Positions 34,818 to 47,560 are shown, numbered from the stretch's first letter. The stretch: 64,000 nucleotides of DNA from Humulus lupulus (GCF_963169125.1 NC_084798.1:103557970-103621969), one strand, 5' to 3'. Numbers and translations: made by a program. Notes: generated from the letters alone by a model not told the origin.

Positions 34818-35844
34818 TGAGAAGCCAGGCTAGGGGTAGACCCTAGGGCTCTCATAAGCTAGGTTACTTACCCCAAAAGCTAAAGAATGGGAAAAAGCCT
34901 CTTATCTTCTTACACAAGCCAAGACCAAATCATTTATCTCACAAAATTTATTTTCTTTCAAGAAACACTCTCTCTTTCATTTGCTCTCTCTAACCCAAAA
35001 CCCCACTAAACACTATCCCCCATTGCTACAACTCTTCCATAAGCCAACTGCACTCATTCCTCCATTGAAGAAGGGAGAAGCTCAAGAGAAACGTTGTCTA
35101 GTGTAAGTTTCGAAAACTCCTTCATCTTTTCTTCTATTTTCCTCTTCAAACCCGAAGCTGTAAGGGTTTATTATCCATTCATGTGATCTAATAGCCATGC
35201 ATGGAATTGTTCTTGTGTTCTAGGGTTCAAGAGAAGCATGCACTAGTTGGATCTCAGAGATTGAGCACTTTGGTGATCAAGTAAAAGCAAGGTAAGAGAT
35301 CTTCGTAGTTTGCATGTTTTGTCCCTCATCTAAGTCTTTCTACCCTAACTCTTTCTTAGAAATCTAAATGTGGGACTTTGGGGCTTGGGTTTAGAGTGTA
35401 GAGCACAAGGGGGAGTTTTGAGAAGCGAAGGAAAACACATCTCCAAGCTAGAACTATGAAAAGGTAGAAATTTATGGTTGTTCTTGAGTTTTGTGATTTA
35501 TGTTGGTAGATCTGGTTGTATAGGTTATTTTAATGGTTTTTGGATTTGATTTTATGCTTAAGGTTTATATTGTGTGATTTGATGATTTTCATGCATGCAT
35601 CTGGCTAGGGTTATCCTAGAAATGCTTATGGTTGTTAAGTTGTGTAAAAATGCATCCTGCCAAAATTTTGTGGTCTGGCTTCCAACGGGTCAGATCGCAT
35701 TCTAGTACCTCTGTTTGTGAAAATAATTTATGTAGGTGCATCGTTATTTGTGAGTACTTGATGATAGGATTTGGAAAATTATAAAAAAGTATTTTTAAAC
35801 CCAAGGTATGCACTTTTTGGCATTTTGATGTAAATTTGGAAAAT

Positions 35845-36390
35845 TTCTGGGCAGCATGCACTGGTCAGATTATTTTGACTTTTGAATAGGTTTTCCTAAT
35901 CTTAAATCAATGAAATTTTTTAGGATGCTAGTTTAACCATTTATAAGGGTCACTGTAAATGTTTAGATGAAAATGTGTTATGGTAGAAGAGATATGATTT
36001 TTCAAAGTTTGCCCTAAAATCTGGAAACAAAACTTCTAGGAAGCAAGCATTGCCCAGATTGATTTAAACATTTTGATGAATTTAATTACTCCAAAATTTT
36101 TAAAATTTTTAAGGATACTAATTTATATATGTATAAAGATCTCTGTAAAATTTCATAAAGAACTGGGCTATGGTGTAAGAGAAATAGATTTTCAATTGAA
36201 ATCTATGGAAAACTTCTGAGTAGCAGGCACTGCCCAGATTGCTTTAAATATTTGAATAGGTTTCGCCATCCCAAAAATTATAAAATTTTGATGGGATTAC
36301 TTAAGATATGTATAAGGCCCCTGTAAAATTGTAGAGAAAAATGTGTCACAGTTTAAGAGAAATAATTTTTCTAAGTTTTCCCTACAAACT
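35845..36390 (+). repeat. Three degenerate tandem repeats of about 185 bp
   Basis: Units begin with TTCTGGGCAGCATGCACTGG (35,845), TTCTAGGAAGCAAGCATTGC (36,034) and TTCTGAGTAGCAGGCACTGC (36,214), each followed by CAGATT and a TTTGAA/TTGAT region. Spacing is 189 and 180 bases. Confidence 0.8.
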
Positions 36391-37278
36391 AAAAAGTAGC
36401 GATTTCGAAACTTAACAAAAAATAATTTTTGGGAGGTTAGTTCTCGTAACCTAAAACAAGCTTTTATGCAAGGCTTTCGCCTAGTTACCGTCCTTATGAC
36501 ACATGATACATGAAGAATAGTTGAAGGTTTTTACCTAAGACTCAACTTACGGCAAAAAGTTTAAAGATGAGACTTTAGTACTTTAAATTTTAAATATTGG
36601 AAGTACGGTTTTGGAAATGAGAAGAAATAGTTCCTTGCAAAGGTAATTAAGGATTTGGAGATCTAACCACTCCTCAAATCAGCTTAAATTAATTAAAGTT
36701 GATTTTTACCATTTTATAAGTTAAGGGTCTAATTGCCCTTCTTTTAAAAAATAACATAAAAAGAGATCCCAGGTTATGGATAAAATTTTTAAAAATGGGA
36801 GTTTGGGCTTTGTAGAACCTTTAAGAGAAAGGGGTAACGTTGTCAGATATTACTTGTAAAGGGGTAAAAATTGTTATTTTGGTAAATGATAGAAAACAAA
36901 AAACTTTCTTAAGAGAGCGAAAAGTTGGTATTTTTCTATTGGTAAGAGTTATTTAAAACTCCTTTTTCTAAAAACCAAAATACGAGTATCCGATAAGAGA
37001 GTTCTTTAGTTAAAGAATATTAAAATGCACAACAGGGAGAGCATGTTGCGTTGAGGTCAATTTTCTCATGATACCGTAAAGACTGAAACGAAATCTGACA
37101 TGTAAAGTGTATAAGAGGCTATAGTCTGGGTTATCCTTTCTCTTTCTTCGCTAAAATATGAATATACTAGTGTGTCCTTCTAGTAGTAGATTACATAGTA
37201 TCTTTTGGGTCATTAAGACCAGGGTATGCTTAATGCCTACTCTTGCAATGCTTTTGCATTCTGCGTCTAAATGGTAAG

Positions 37279-40120
37279 TAAGTTCAGGTTGGAGCCATTA
37301 CACTAGCGTAATATAGTCTGGGTTGGAGCCAGGACATGGTAAGCTAAAGTCCGGGTCAAAGCCCAAATATGTTAAAAATATAGTGTAATGCCCCAAATTT
37401 CCTAATAAGGTTTAGGACCTTGATTAGGAGGCCGAGAGGGCCATAATTGATTTATTATGCTATTAAATGATAATATGTATGTTTAGGTGTATTAAATATG
37501 CATGTGAACTCATTTTTGAGTAATTGGGTGATTTTCATATTTTGGCCATTTCGGGCATATTTGGCATATATGTGATATGTGTGTGGTGCTTTATTATTAT
37601 TTGGTAATGCCAGGGTTACCCAGCACAAGACGATCTTAGGAGGTAAGCTAGTGGGAAAGTCACAACGGGGTTTATTCTTGACTTGGAGTAAGTCAAGGGG
37701 TATTTAGCGCATTACAAGGTTATTGGGTAATGGGAATAAATATTTGGGGATAAATTGGGAGATAGTAAGACCAGGAGGAAATTCTGGAGGTTTTGACTAT
37801 TTTGTCCCCGGGGGTGTTTTCGGGACCCCAAGTGTTAGGATATGGTTGAGGCTACTTAAGCTTGAAGTAACCTTTTAAAAGAATAAAAAGAATGTTCTGT
37901 ACGTTCTCTCTCCCTCTAAGTTCCATTTTCATTCCCCAATCGCATTTTCGAAGGTAACTTGAGTTCTAGGACTCGGATTCAAGCGAGGATTAAGGCATAG
38001 CGATCCTAGGGATGATTAGAAGCTTATTAGCCGGAGGATTTAGTTGGGAAACAACTCAATCGGAGGTAATTCAAGTTTTAAGTTATAAGTTTTTAAAGTT
38101 TTTAAGCTTGAATTGGACTTTGTGTTTTGATGAGTTTTTGGGTGATTTGAGACTTGGGTTTTGTTGGTTTTGGATGATGGGGATGTTTTGGAACTTTGAT
38201 TTTTGAGTTTGGAGATGTTTGGATATGTTTTTGGGAGGTTTTAAAAGGTTGAAAACGGGGAAAAATGGCTGGTTGAGGTAGGGCCGCGGCCCAGGCTTGA
38301 AGAAGCAAGTGGAGGTTTTGTTTTGCCTAAGGGTCGTGGCGCTTGCCGGGAGGGTCGCGACGCTTGGTGCCATTTTTGGCAAAATTGATGTTTTGAGCAT
38401 GGGAGCTTAACTCTAAGGGCCTGGGATCGATCCTACTACCTAGTTGAGTGGGATTTGTTGTCCCGGAGGCTTGGGTTGGGTTTGGAAGTATTTATTTACT
38501 CATTTTTATGAGTTTTTATATTATGGTTGTGACTAGGTTATCACTAGGGGCTTGGAATCAGGATCGTGCTTGTGGCTCATTTATTGGTAACCTGTACTTG
38601 GACCAAAGTTAAGAAAACTGCACCCTGTGTATATGTGACATGCATGGCTATTTTTTATGCATGTTGGATGCTTAAATGTAGTGCACGAGAAACATGTGAT
38701 TAGGACATGCTTTGTATACTGAATATGTTATTGTTCAGAGCTTGAGCCTCTATGTTTATGCATGATCCTAGTTGTGCTAGTAATTATTGAGTAAGCATGC
38801 TGAATGCCCTGTACTCGGTTATTTTTCATATGATATATGTTTGGTGGCATTGCTTACTTGTGTATGGCACTGACTTATTAGTCAGAATCAGCAATGGTGT
38901 CAGATCCATCTGTGAAGCTGTGATTTACTAGTCAAGTTCACAACGGGTTGAACACTGGTCGTGTTTTACTGACCTAAGACTCAGAAATGGCATAAGCGTC
39001 GAGGACGTAGGGCCGAATGAAGATTAGATCTAATCGATATCAGCGTTGAATGACTCATATGGGGTATTAATGCTGGATCGACCCGAAGGTCGATGAAAAT
39101 TATAAGCACTTGGCTAGTCTAGGACTAGTTACTCAGAGCCAGGGCCTAAGGCCTAAGTGACTGCTTGTCACATGGCTAGGGAACAATGTTCCATAGTTAT
39201 GACTCTAGGGTCATGAGGAAGGTTATGTTGGTGACTAATCATCATGCACCTATCCTGTTTAAGATAGTGAAAGGATCACTTATTTATAAAGGGAGCGGAA
39301 CCCACCTTAGTGACTTGTACCACTATCACTCTTTTATTTAGGGCTATCAACCCGGTATGGTTACTGGAATCACCAGTGTTAAATCACTTATCTGATTGAG
39401 ATTGACTTGATAGTCATCCACTGAGGAGGGTAGGATTTCCTATCCTGGATACCCATCATTACGTGGATTTGTTGCCTGCTTGACTAGGGCTACATCTGCT
39501 AGGCGTGTGCCTTATGATTTGATGACATGTTATTACTGTTCATGAGCATATTGAGTTTTCTTGCTGGGCTTCGTCTCACGGGTGCTTTGTGGTGCAGGTA
39601 AAGGCAAAAGAAAGCTGGACCATCCTTGGGTTGGAGAGCTTAGGTGACGATGTGTACATATGAAGCTACTCAACCACCACGGTCGAGGTTTGAAGGGAAA
39701 CTAGGGCTTAACCCTGTTTTGCCGCTTAGATCGGCCTGTTGTAAATATTTTCTTGTAATAGACCTTTAAATTATATTTTCGGGATCCCAATGTATATAAT
39801 AAACGTTATGATGAAACGTTATATCTTAACCAAAATTTGTAATCCCTAAACCTCTAATCATACTTAGTTACACGATTTTGGCCAAATGACTCGATTAGCG
39901 AGTTTAGCACTGTTTACAAGGCACACCGTAATGGTCCTTGAAGTTTAGGGCGTTACATATAGTCCGTGTTTATGCCAGGACATGGTAAAGTATATAGTCT
40001 GGGTTTGGCCAGGACATGGTGAAAATTTAGTTCGGGTTGGAGCCAGGACAAAGGTAATATAGCTCGGGTTGGAGCCAGGACATAAATGTTGGAACCAGGT
40101 TGAGGCCCGGATCCCTTGCT
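37279..40120 (+). repeat. Roughly 33-bp minisatellite split by a solo LTR
   Basis: Units resembling TATAGTCCGGGTTGGAGCC followed by AGGACATGGTAA occur at about 37,279, 37,313 and 37,346, then 39,958, 39,991, 40,027 and 40,058. The solo LTR at 37,384-39,957 inserted in the first bases of one unit and duplicated TATAG. Confidence 0.88.
37384..39957 (+). mobile_element. Solo LTR (Tekay-like, 2,574 bp)
   Basis: Starts TGTAATGCCCC and ends GGGCGTTACA, with perfect duplications TATAG at 37,379-37,383 and 39,958-39,962. It carries the conserved box at 39,554-39,609 and GGCCGCGGCCC/GGTCGCGACGC phrases near 38,281-38,363. No internal domain. Confidence 0.93.
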
Positions 40121-40875
40121 GTTAACCTATTTATTTGTTATGATATGTGTTAAATATATCTTGAATATTCTGAGAATCTTATGAATGTAGGATATTGTGA
40201 TATGAGTGATATATTGTATGTTCTGGGAATTTTCTAAGTGCATGTTATTGTGCTATGTGTGAACTTGGTTGTTAGAAACAACCAGAGTTATTATTCAGTT
40301 ATGGTTATCTATATTGAATGTTTTGGGAATTTTCTAAGCGCAGGTTGCTATGATATGTATGAAATTGGTTGTTGGGTGCAACCAAATTGCTTCATTTTCT
40401 GTTATGGTTATTATTGAGAATTGTATGATAGGGTTGGAACTTATCCAATACCCTAATGACCGGTAGCGATATCTACCTTATGTTGACCCGTTACTGGGTT
40501 TAGTATACTTGTGTTGTAAGCCTATTCTTACTAAGTGTTTTCGCTTACCTAGTTGTTTCATAGTGTGGGTAAGTGAAAAAGCAAAGTGGAGCAGTGAGCA
40601 CCAGAGTGTGCTTGCAGATATGTACATGTGGCCTGACCTGGGGAGGTTTTCAATGGAACACCATTTTGAAATGAAAAAGTGGGGAGCTTGTTATTTCTTT
40701 TATGACATTTTTTTTGCTAAAACTCTGTGGAATATTAGTTGTAATTCCGTTTGGTAAACTAAAAGTGTGCGCACACGAATTTTTTAAAAGTTTTTTTATA
40801 TGGATTTTCAGTACAATGATTTAAAGTAAAAGTTTAGATTTTCGCATGTTTTGGGTCTTCTATGTTTTGAGGATC

Positions 40876-41004
40876 GTTTTAATAGGGACGACATGTCATC
40901 GCATTAGGGTGCTTGCTGAACACGAAAATCTAAGATTTTGTGACCCTACGACGATGACATGTCGTCGCTGCAGGTATATAAACCAAGCCACTTTACAGCG
41001 ACGA
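40876..41004 (+). repeat. CACTA right subterminal repeats, inner part
   Basis: Contains GACGACATGTCATCGC and GACGATGACATGTCGTCGC. It ends in GACGA (41,000-41,004), the left target duplication of Chromo-3. Confidence 0.8.
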
Positions 41005-41844
41005 TGTAGCGCCACAAATTTTCTAATAAGGCTTAGGACTTTAATTAGCATGCCGGGAGGGCAATAATTGATTTAACTATGCTAATATGTGAATTTGATG
41101 ATTATATGATTAGAAATGCATGTTTAGGTGAATTAAATATTCATGTGGGCCCCATTTGACTATTAGGGACATATTTGTAATTTGAACCCATTGAGGATAT
41201 GATTTTGAGCTTTGTACAGTGTTTCCAGCATGAGGAGATCTTGTCCCGCGGTATTAGCGGAAAGTCACGAGTATGGTAATTGATATTTAATTGAGGTTGG
41301 TAACCATTAGTAACCTTAGTGTTAGTGGTGGTAGTGAAATAAGAAGGGAAAAGTGGTATTTTTGTTAGAATGGTGAAATGACCTAGCTACCCTTGAGGTT
41401 TTAGTTTATGGCTTAGTTTGAGGAGGGGTAGAATAGTCTTTTGGTGTTAAAATTAGAAATCCATAGCTGAAGGGAAAACTCTCACATGTTAGGCTCCTCT
41501 AGAATTTCCTTGGGTCATTTGGTTCAACTTTGACGAAGAGAGAAGAAGAGCACAGGTCATGAGAGTTGGGTTTTGATGGAATTTAAGGGTAAAATCAATT
41601 TAAGGAAGGGATTTGCAGCCATCCACACCTAGGAATTTTGAATTTGGGAAGAAGGTAAGAATTTCACCTCTAGTTATAGGCCCTTTTCACTTGTTCTTGA
41701 GAGTTTGGGTTTGATTGTTGAAAACTGGATTTTTGGCTTGCTATTTGTGAAGTTCAAGCTTGGGAAACTGAGGATTTAAGCTTGGAGAGGGATTGGAGGC
41801 ATCCTAGGGTCAAAATTATGCTTTATAGGTAAGGATTCCTTTAA
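41005..41844 (+). repeat. Chromo-3 5' LTR, segment 1
   Basis: Starts TGTAGCGCCAC. It aligns throughout with 56,083-56,917 of the 3' LTR. It ends in TAA (41,842-41,844), the Harbinger target. Confidence 0.9.
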
Positions 41845-42030
41845 GGGGGCGTTTGGTACATGAGTTTGACTTGATGGGAATAGGTTCAAGATTCCTTGGA
41901 AATTGAAGAAGGGGATGTTAAACCATAGGAAACCAACATTGCTATGTTTGGTTTCCCTTGGGAATATTATTATGATTCCAATGAATATTTATATTACCTT
42001 GTTTGGTTGCACATAGGAATGGAATGTGAT

Positions 42031-42430
42031 TTATTCATCTTTTTTTTAATAATTAAATTTTTTTGTAAAATACAAATAAATATGTTTTTCTTTAATTTTT
42101 TTCCAAATATTAAAAATATTTTTGTAACTATTTTTATTATCAATGTTGTATGTATACAAAAAATAAAAAATATATATTATTAAATAATAAAAAATAAAAA
42201 TAAAATATAGCATAATAGCATATTTTTAAATTATTCATCTTTTTTTTTTGGAATAATTAAATTATTTTGTAAAATACAAATAAATCAGTTTGTCTTTAAT
42301 TTTTTTTTTCAAAATATTAAAAAAAAATTTGTAACTATTTTTATTATCAATGTTGTATGTATAAAAACAATAAAAAAAATATATTATTAAATAATAAAAA
42401 AAATAACATAATAGCATATTTTCAAATTAT
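42031..42430. repeat. 200-bp AT-rich tandem duplication in Harbinger
   Basis: Two copies (42,031-42,230 and 42,231-42,430) begin TTATTCATCTTTTTTTT and share the order ...AACTATTTTTATTATCAATG...; indels occur in homopolymers. Confidence 0.85.
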
Positions 42431-42479
42431 ATTTGTCAAAGTTTCATTCCAATGAGTAAAATACAAACATAAGTTCTCA

Positions 42480-42645
42480 AAACATAATCCAAAAAAGGCA
42501 TATTATATTGCCAAAAGTATCATCCAAAAGATGAAATATTATCTTGCAAAAAGTTTCATCCAAAAGGTGGCATATTACCTTGCCAAAAGTTTCAACCAAA
42601 ATGTGATATACTATTTTTCCAAAAGTTTCATCTAAAAGTGAAAAG
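42480..42645. repeat. Short tandem repeats (about 36-38 bp, four to five units)
   Basis: Units contain AAAAGTTTCATCCAAAAG followed by a GGCATATTA-type phrase, repeated with variation. Confidence 0.75.
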
Positions 42646-42668
42646 ACATACATTTCTCAAAGCCATCT

Positions 42669-45065
42669 TGTAACACCTTAAGTTGCCAATAAGGTTTAGG
42701 ACCTTGATTAGCGTGCCTGGAGGGCAATAAGTAAATTAATATGATAATAAATGAATTTAAATGAATATGTGATTAGAATGCATGTTTAGGTGGTATAAAT
42801 ATGCATGTGGGCCCCGTTTGCATGATAGGGGTAAATTGGTAATTTTAGCCCGTTGAGGGCATAAATGTGATAATTATACTATGTGGTTTGTACCATGTGG
42901 GTGTGGTGATATTAATGTGATGCACATGCCGAGACGGTCTTAGAGAGCTAGATAACTTGTCACAGCGGGATTTTATACCCGGCTCGGGAGGAGCCTAGGG
43001 GTACTTTGGGGAATTTTGTGAGTTGAGTTGGAAATTTGTGGCTAATGGTTATTGGTGATTGAGTAACTTGGGTAACCATTAGTAACTGTTGAGGGTAACA
43101 GATTTTAGATGGAAAAGTGGTAGAATTGCAATATAGGTGAAAGGACAAGAGTGCCCTTGAAGTTTAGTTAGGAAGGGATTTTGATGGAGGGATAGGATGG
43201 TCTTTTGGCAAGGTTTAGATAGCTTTAGCTGAGGGAAATGAATATATACGATACTTTATGCTAATTATGACTAAAGCCAAGTTTTGGAGGTCTAGAGAAC
43301 TCAAGAAGGAAAAGGAAAAACTAAGAACCTAGAAGGAAAGTGGAAGAGGGAGTGAGCTGAGATTCTTTGAGGCTAGTGAAGAGCTTAAGGGTGTGGAATC
43401 AAACTCAGGTCAAGGACTACTCAGAGGTAAGGATTTATCCCCCTGTTTTGTTAAGTTTTGAACTTGATTTCTAGAAGGTAAGAATGAAAATTGAAAGATA
43501 ATCATGGCTGGTTTTGTGAGAATTCAACTTGTGGAATTAGAAGGCTTAGCTTGGAGCTGGAAGCAAGGGAGTTAGGGTTGGATTCTCTATTCAAGGTAAG
43601 GATTCTGTATAATTATAAAGTTTATTTCTGTTATGAATTATGGAATTTGAAGTGTGGCTTAGGTTTGGGTTTAAGATTTTATCTTTCTGGTTTGAATTAC
43701 TAAGGCATGAAACTAAAGTGTGATTTATGGGAGTGATTGTGTAATTGAGCTGGGTTATGATGTTTATAGGTTGTTGAATGGTCTATTTGGGGTTTTGAAT
43801 TGGCTTTGGGGCTTAGGTGTGAGTTTGGGATGATTTGGGTGTGTTTTGGCTCGGGGAAATGCAGGGGAAAAACCCAGATTTCTGGGTTCGCGGAGGAGTG
43901 TCGCGGCCCTATTCTTGGGCGCCGCGGCGCGAGGCTGTTTTTGGGAAAGGAGGCTTTCTGACTTTCTTGGCGTCGTGGCCCTCTAGGGCAGCGCCGCGAC
44001 GCTAGGCTATTTTCAGGACATGAAATTTTGTAATTTTGAGCTTTTGCTCCGGGGGTTCGGGGGATGTTTCCGATGAATTTTTTTAGGAATTTGCGGGTCC
44101 CGAGAGTGTGGGATTGGTCCCGGGAAGTGGTTTTGGATTGATTAGTATTAAAGGATGTTTTATATGTGTTGTGACTAGGTCTTTGGAGAGGCTCGGGTTA
44201 GAGGATCGTGCTCGCGGCAGTAGTGCATCAGAAAGCTCGAGATACAGGTAAGAAAACTGTAGCACTCGTAGAACAGAGCTTGGGCCCATAGTTTTGTTGC
44301 AGGGCGCGACCCTAGATTGTATTATTGCTAGGATGTAGCATTACATGTATGATTATATATTTGATTGTTATTTGAGAATGCTGAATGTGGAAATAGCGGA
44401 ATGAACGGCGAAGGGCCGGGAACGGCGAAGAGCCGAGAACGGCAGTAAGGCCGAGGATACCACTTAGCACATGGAGTGCCCGTGGTTAGGGTGAGACCCG
44501 AGTGGATACATGGGATATCCTTACGGTATAGACCGAGATCCCAGGCTTTGGTAACGCCTCTGGGACAGCATGGCCGTATATGTGTTTGATTATATGGACT
44601 GTTTGACTAGTTATGAGCTATCTGCTGTAGTGACTGTATATTATGCATATGTTATGTACTGTTTGAGTTTTCTTGCTGGGCTTCGGCTCACGGGTACTCT
44701 GTGTTGCAGGTAAGGGCAAAGAGAAATTCAACCAGCCATGAGTACCGAGAGCGTGGGGGCGGCGCGTACATGTTTGGCCTGCCCGACTGCTTTGGTTGGG
44801 GATATTTTTGAAAAATGGCTGTACAAACCCTAGTTTTGATGGTTAACTACTTATAAACTTGTTTTGTATTGTAAATATTTTATAAACCAAGTTTTGGGAT
44901 CCTGAATGTTAAACTCTTGAACTTTTAATGAAATAGAGTACTTTTAAAGGTTACAGCCTTGACTTTTTGTTTAAATCACACTTTTGTTCTAAAAACCTCG
45001 CTTAACGAGCTAATTGCACATTTTAAACTCACTTAGTAACGACTCTAAGGTAGTAGGGCGTTACA
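42669..45065 (+). mobile_element. Solo LTR inside Harbinger (Tekay-like, 2,397 bp)
   Basis: Starts TGTAACACCTTAAG and ends GGGCGTTACA, with perfect duplications CATCT at 42,664-42,668 and 45,066-45,070. It contains the conserved box at 44,667-44,720 and AACGGCGAAG-type short repeats near 44,405-44,450. It is the innermost insertion of the stack. Confidence 0.93.
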
Positions 45066-45220
45066 CATCTCACCAGTACTATTTTCCAAAATACTATCAA
45101 ATATTAGATCTCACCTCATTCAAAGAGCCCAAGTATGAATCCCAACTTGAATTCATCATCCAATGTGAATAAAAAATCTATGTAAGCTTGGTTTTGGACA
45201 AGAAGTTTTCCAGCTTTGAC

Positions 45221-46126
45221 TCATTGTTCATTTTTCAGCCCATCAATTTGCTTCAGTTCATCAAACACTTTCATCCTTCTGGTAGCACCTTCTTTCTCAA
45301 ACTGGAAACAATCAGCAATTCTTCGAATACTATCACCAGCAACAGCTTGAATGTCACCAAATTTTTTCACTGTGTCAGTCAATACCTCAACCAATGGATC
45401 TTCATTCCTAGATCTCTTTCTACTTTTCTTACTTGACTGTGCTGAAGTTGTCGCCGTGTTTGTATGACTATTGGTTGCATTACCAATAAGATCATCTATT
45501 GGAGATAAAGGATCAAACTCAGAATTTGCATCATTGTCTACCTCTTTATCAATCTCATCAACCGTTTTAGAAAATCCCATAGCTCCTTGCCCATTTGCAC
45601 GATCCTTCCCAAATACAGTAACTAAGTCTTCATAATGAGGAAATGGTCTATTCCTTAAGCCTTTTGCATTCGAATGGCTCTGTGATAGTTAAAAGTAATA
45701 GGGAAAGAATTAAAATGTGATTAAGTTCTAAATTAAATTCAACAATAAGGTGACACTTACTTTAATCCATTCATCAAACACACTTTTTTCAGCAACAACA
45801 CACTTTAGTTCCTCATTCCAACCAAAACCACTTGTTGAAGGTCCCAACATTTCAGAAATTGCATGAAATTGTTTCTTTAGTATCTTGATACGAGAATCAA
45901 TGTGGGATTGTGCTTTCAATCCACAATGAGGAATTTTCTCACATATCCATTTTTCCAATTGCTGTAAATAGCTAGGTTTGAAGGTCCCATTGTCTGCTTT
46001 CCATTTTCCACTATTTACCAACTCCAACAAACACTCAACCAACTTTGAATCCTCAATTGAAGTCCACTGATGCTTTTTTCCAGGAAATGATGTTGATTTC
46101 TCCAGAGCATCCATTTTTCTAAGCAT
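45221..46126 (-). CDS. Harbinger Myb/SANT-like partner protein, two exons
   Basis: Exon 1 is 46,126-45,761 (122 codons) and exon 2 is 45,679-45,221. The 81-bp intron (45,760-45,680) has a GTAAGT donor and CACAG acceptor, and joins in phase 0 to give 274 residues with no stop. Residues about 20-115 match the Myb/SANT-like domain PF12776: QWTSIEDSKLVECLLELV, the NGTFKP block, IDSRIKILKKQFHAI, then SGFGWNEELKCVVAE and VFDEWIK. A downstream Ser-rich, KKSRKRSR nuclear-localisation-like region and a basic helix follow. In PIF/Harbinger elements a protein of this kind helps the transposase enter the nucleus and bind the ends. The start could instead be the Met at residue 5. It is the only apparently intact multi-exon gene in the window. 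Confidence 0.82.
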
Positions 46127-46417
46127 ACATGTATCTCACATCTACTTATAACAAAAGTATAGGAATAATATATTAACATATAAAATTGAACAAAGAACAT
46201 CGATATTATATGATAGCATTGCCATGGATATAAAATTGAACTAAGAACATAGATATAAAATTGATAGCATAAACTGCCAACATTATAAATTTCCATAAAA
46301 ATTCCATGCATTTACAAACCAAATCAAATAAAATCCATATTATTTGGAGACATCCAACACATAATGATAAAATTGTTTCAAACAAAACCAAACACAAATA
46401 ATGCAAAGAAATACAAT

Positions 46418-47560
46418 TTATGTATGCCTCCTGTTGCGCCATTGGTCAAACATCTCTCTAGCTAAGTTGTCTCTCCAAGAAGTCAAAGTGTTAGATATTT
46501 CAATATATGTATAATGATCATTGCCTACACTTTCATCTTCATCACAATTGTGCTCCTCACTTTCCCCTATTGCTTGTTCTAGAGGATCGATAGGAATTTC
46601 TCTTCTAATCAAGTTGTGAAGAAGGCAGCATGCCAAAATAATTCGACATTGAATTTTGACAGGATAGTATGATCTACCTCTAAGAATTGCCCATCATCCC
46701 TTCAATAGTCCAAATGCTCCCTCTACTACATTTCGAGCTGAAGAATGTTTCATATTGAAAAATTCAGCAGGTGTATTAGGTGGGATATCCCAATCATTCA
46801 AGTGATATCATTGTCCTCTATATGGTGCTAAGAAGCCTTCACCATTGGGATATCCAACATCACATAAGTAGTAATGTCCTGTAAATTAATTAACAATATT
46901 GTGAACCTATTATGAAATTAACTTGTATATGTATGATACTACATATGAGAGAAATATATACCTTGTGGAACTTTCAGCCCATTTTTCCTAGATATGGCAT
47001 CTCGTAACACTCTAGAGTCGGCAGCTGATCCTTGCCATCCAGGTAAGACATAAATAAATTGCATATCTTGTGAGACTACACCTAATACATTAGTAGCAAT
47101 TTCGCTCTTTCTAGTCCGGTACTTAGGCCTATCTAAGGCGGACACATTGACTTTAATGTATGTACCATCTAGTGCTCCCAAGAAATTCTTAAACCACTTC
47201 TATCTCTCATTAGTTGAACTACTAAGAATTGGTTCAGGTTTTTTTAACAATAACTCATGAAGGCGCAACACATCATTTAAAACCGCATTAAATTGTCTAC
47301 TAATTTTTTCACCCGAACGTGCAAATTGTCATCTCATAATTCTATTCTTAATGTCATGAGATACAATATGTAAAAATATAGCAACCATTTTTTCAACATC
47401 CATATTTTTGGTTCCTTTCAAACCCCCAATAGTTCTAAGGTGGTGACACAAAATGGAAAATGTTCTCCTATCAATGCGAGTATTTTCTACACATGCTAAG
47501 TCACTAGCATGTATACATTCTAAAACTATTTAGTTGACGTATTTTGTGTCTACGAAAGGA
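46418..47560 (-). pseudogene. Harbinger DDE transposase
   Basis: Minus-strand reading from about 47,510 gives ACVENTRIDRRTFSILCHHL, GGLKGTKNMDVEKMVAIFLH, QFARSGEKISRQFNAVL and FLGALDGTYIKV (first catalytic Asp). GWQGSAADSRVLRDA follows (second Asp), then an 83-bp intron (46,961-46,879; GTATAT donor, TTTACAG acceptor). After it come YYLCDVGYPNGEGFLAPYRG, NVVEGAFGLLK (Glu) and CRIILACCLLHNLIRREIP, ending WRNRRHT at 46,418. The catalytic triad is retained, but at least four stops interrupt it (near 47,326, 47,201, 46,808 and 46,697), mostly CGA-to-TGA changes. The 5' end is unclear because of a frame change near 47,510. Confidence 0.88.

Larger units (their letters stand above)
34219..40875 (+). 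mobile_element. Long LTR-like insertion in CACTA (LTR-X)
   Basis: Starts TGTAACGTCCCGTG at 34,219 after ACAGT, inside a CACTA subterminal repeat that resumes as GACGACATG near 40,878. Excluding the nested solo LTR it is about 4.1 kb with no coding capacity. It contains a GA microsatellite (34,797-34,817), three degenerate 180-190-bp repeats (35,845-36,390) and a roughly 33-bp minisatellite (37,279-40,120). The LTR-type start is clear, but the right end does not show CA or a clean duplication, so it may be a truncated or rearranged LTR. Confidence 0.6.

Noticed and set aside
38083..38400. Minus-strand 105-codon Pro/Lys-rich frame
   Set aside because: Inside a solo LTR. No homologous frame is conserved in the sister LTRs.
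37279..40120. Regularly spaced short repeats resembling a CRISPR array
   Set aside because: Units are contiguous degenerate tandem repeats without unique spacers, in plant retrotransposon DNA.
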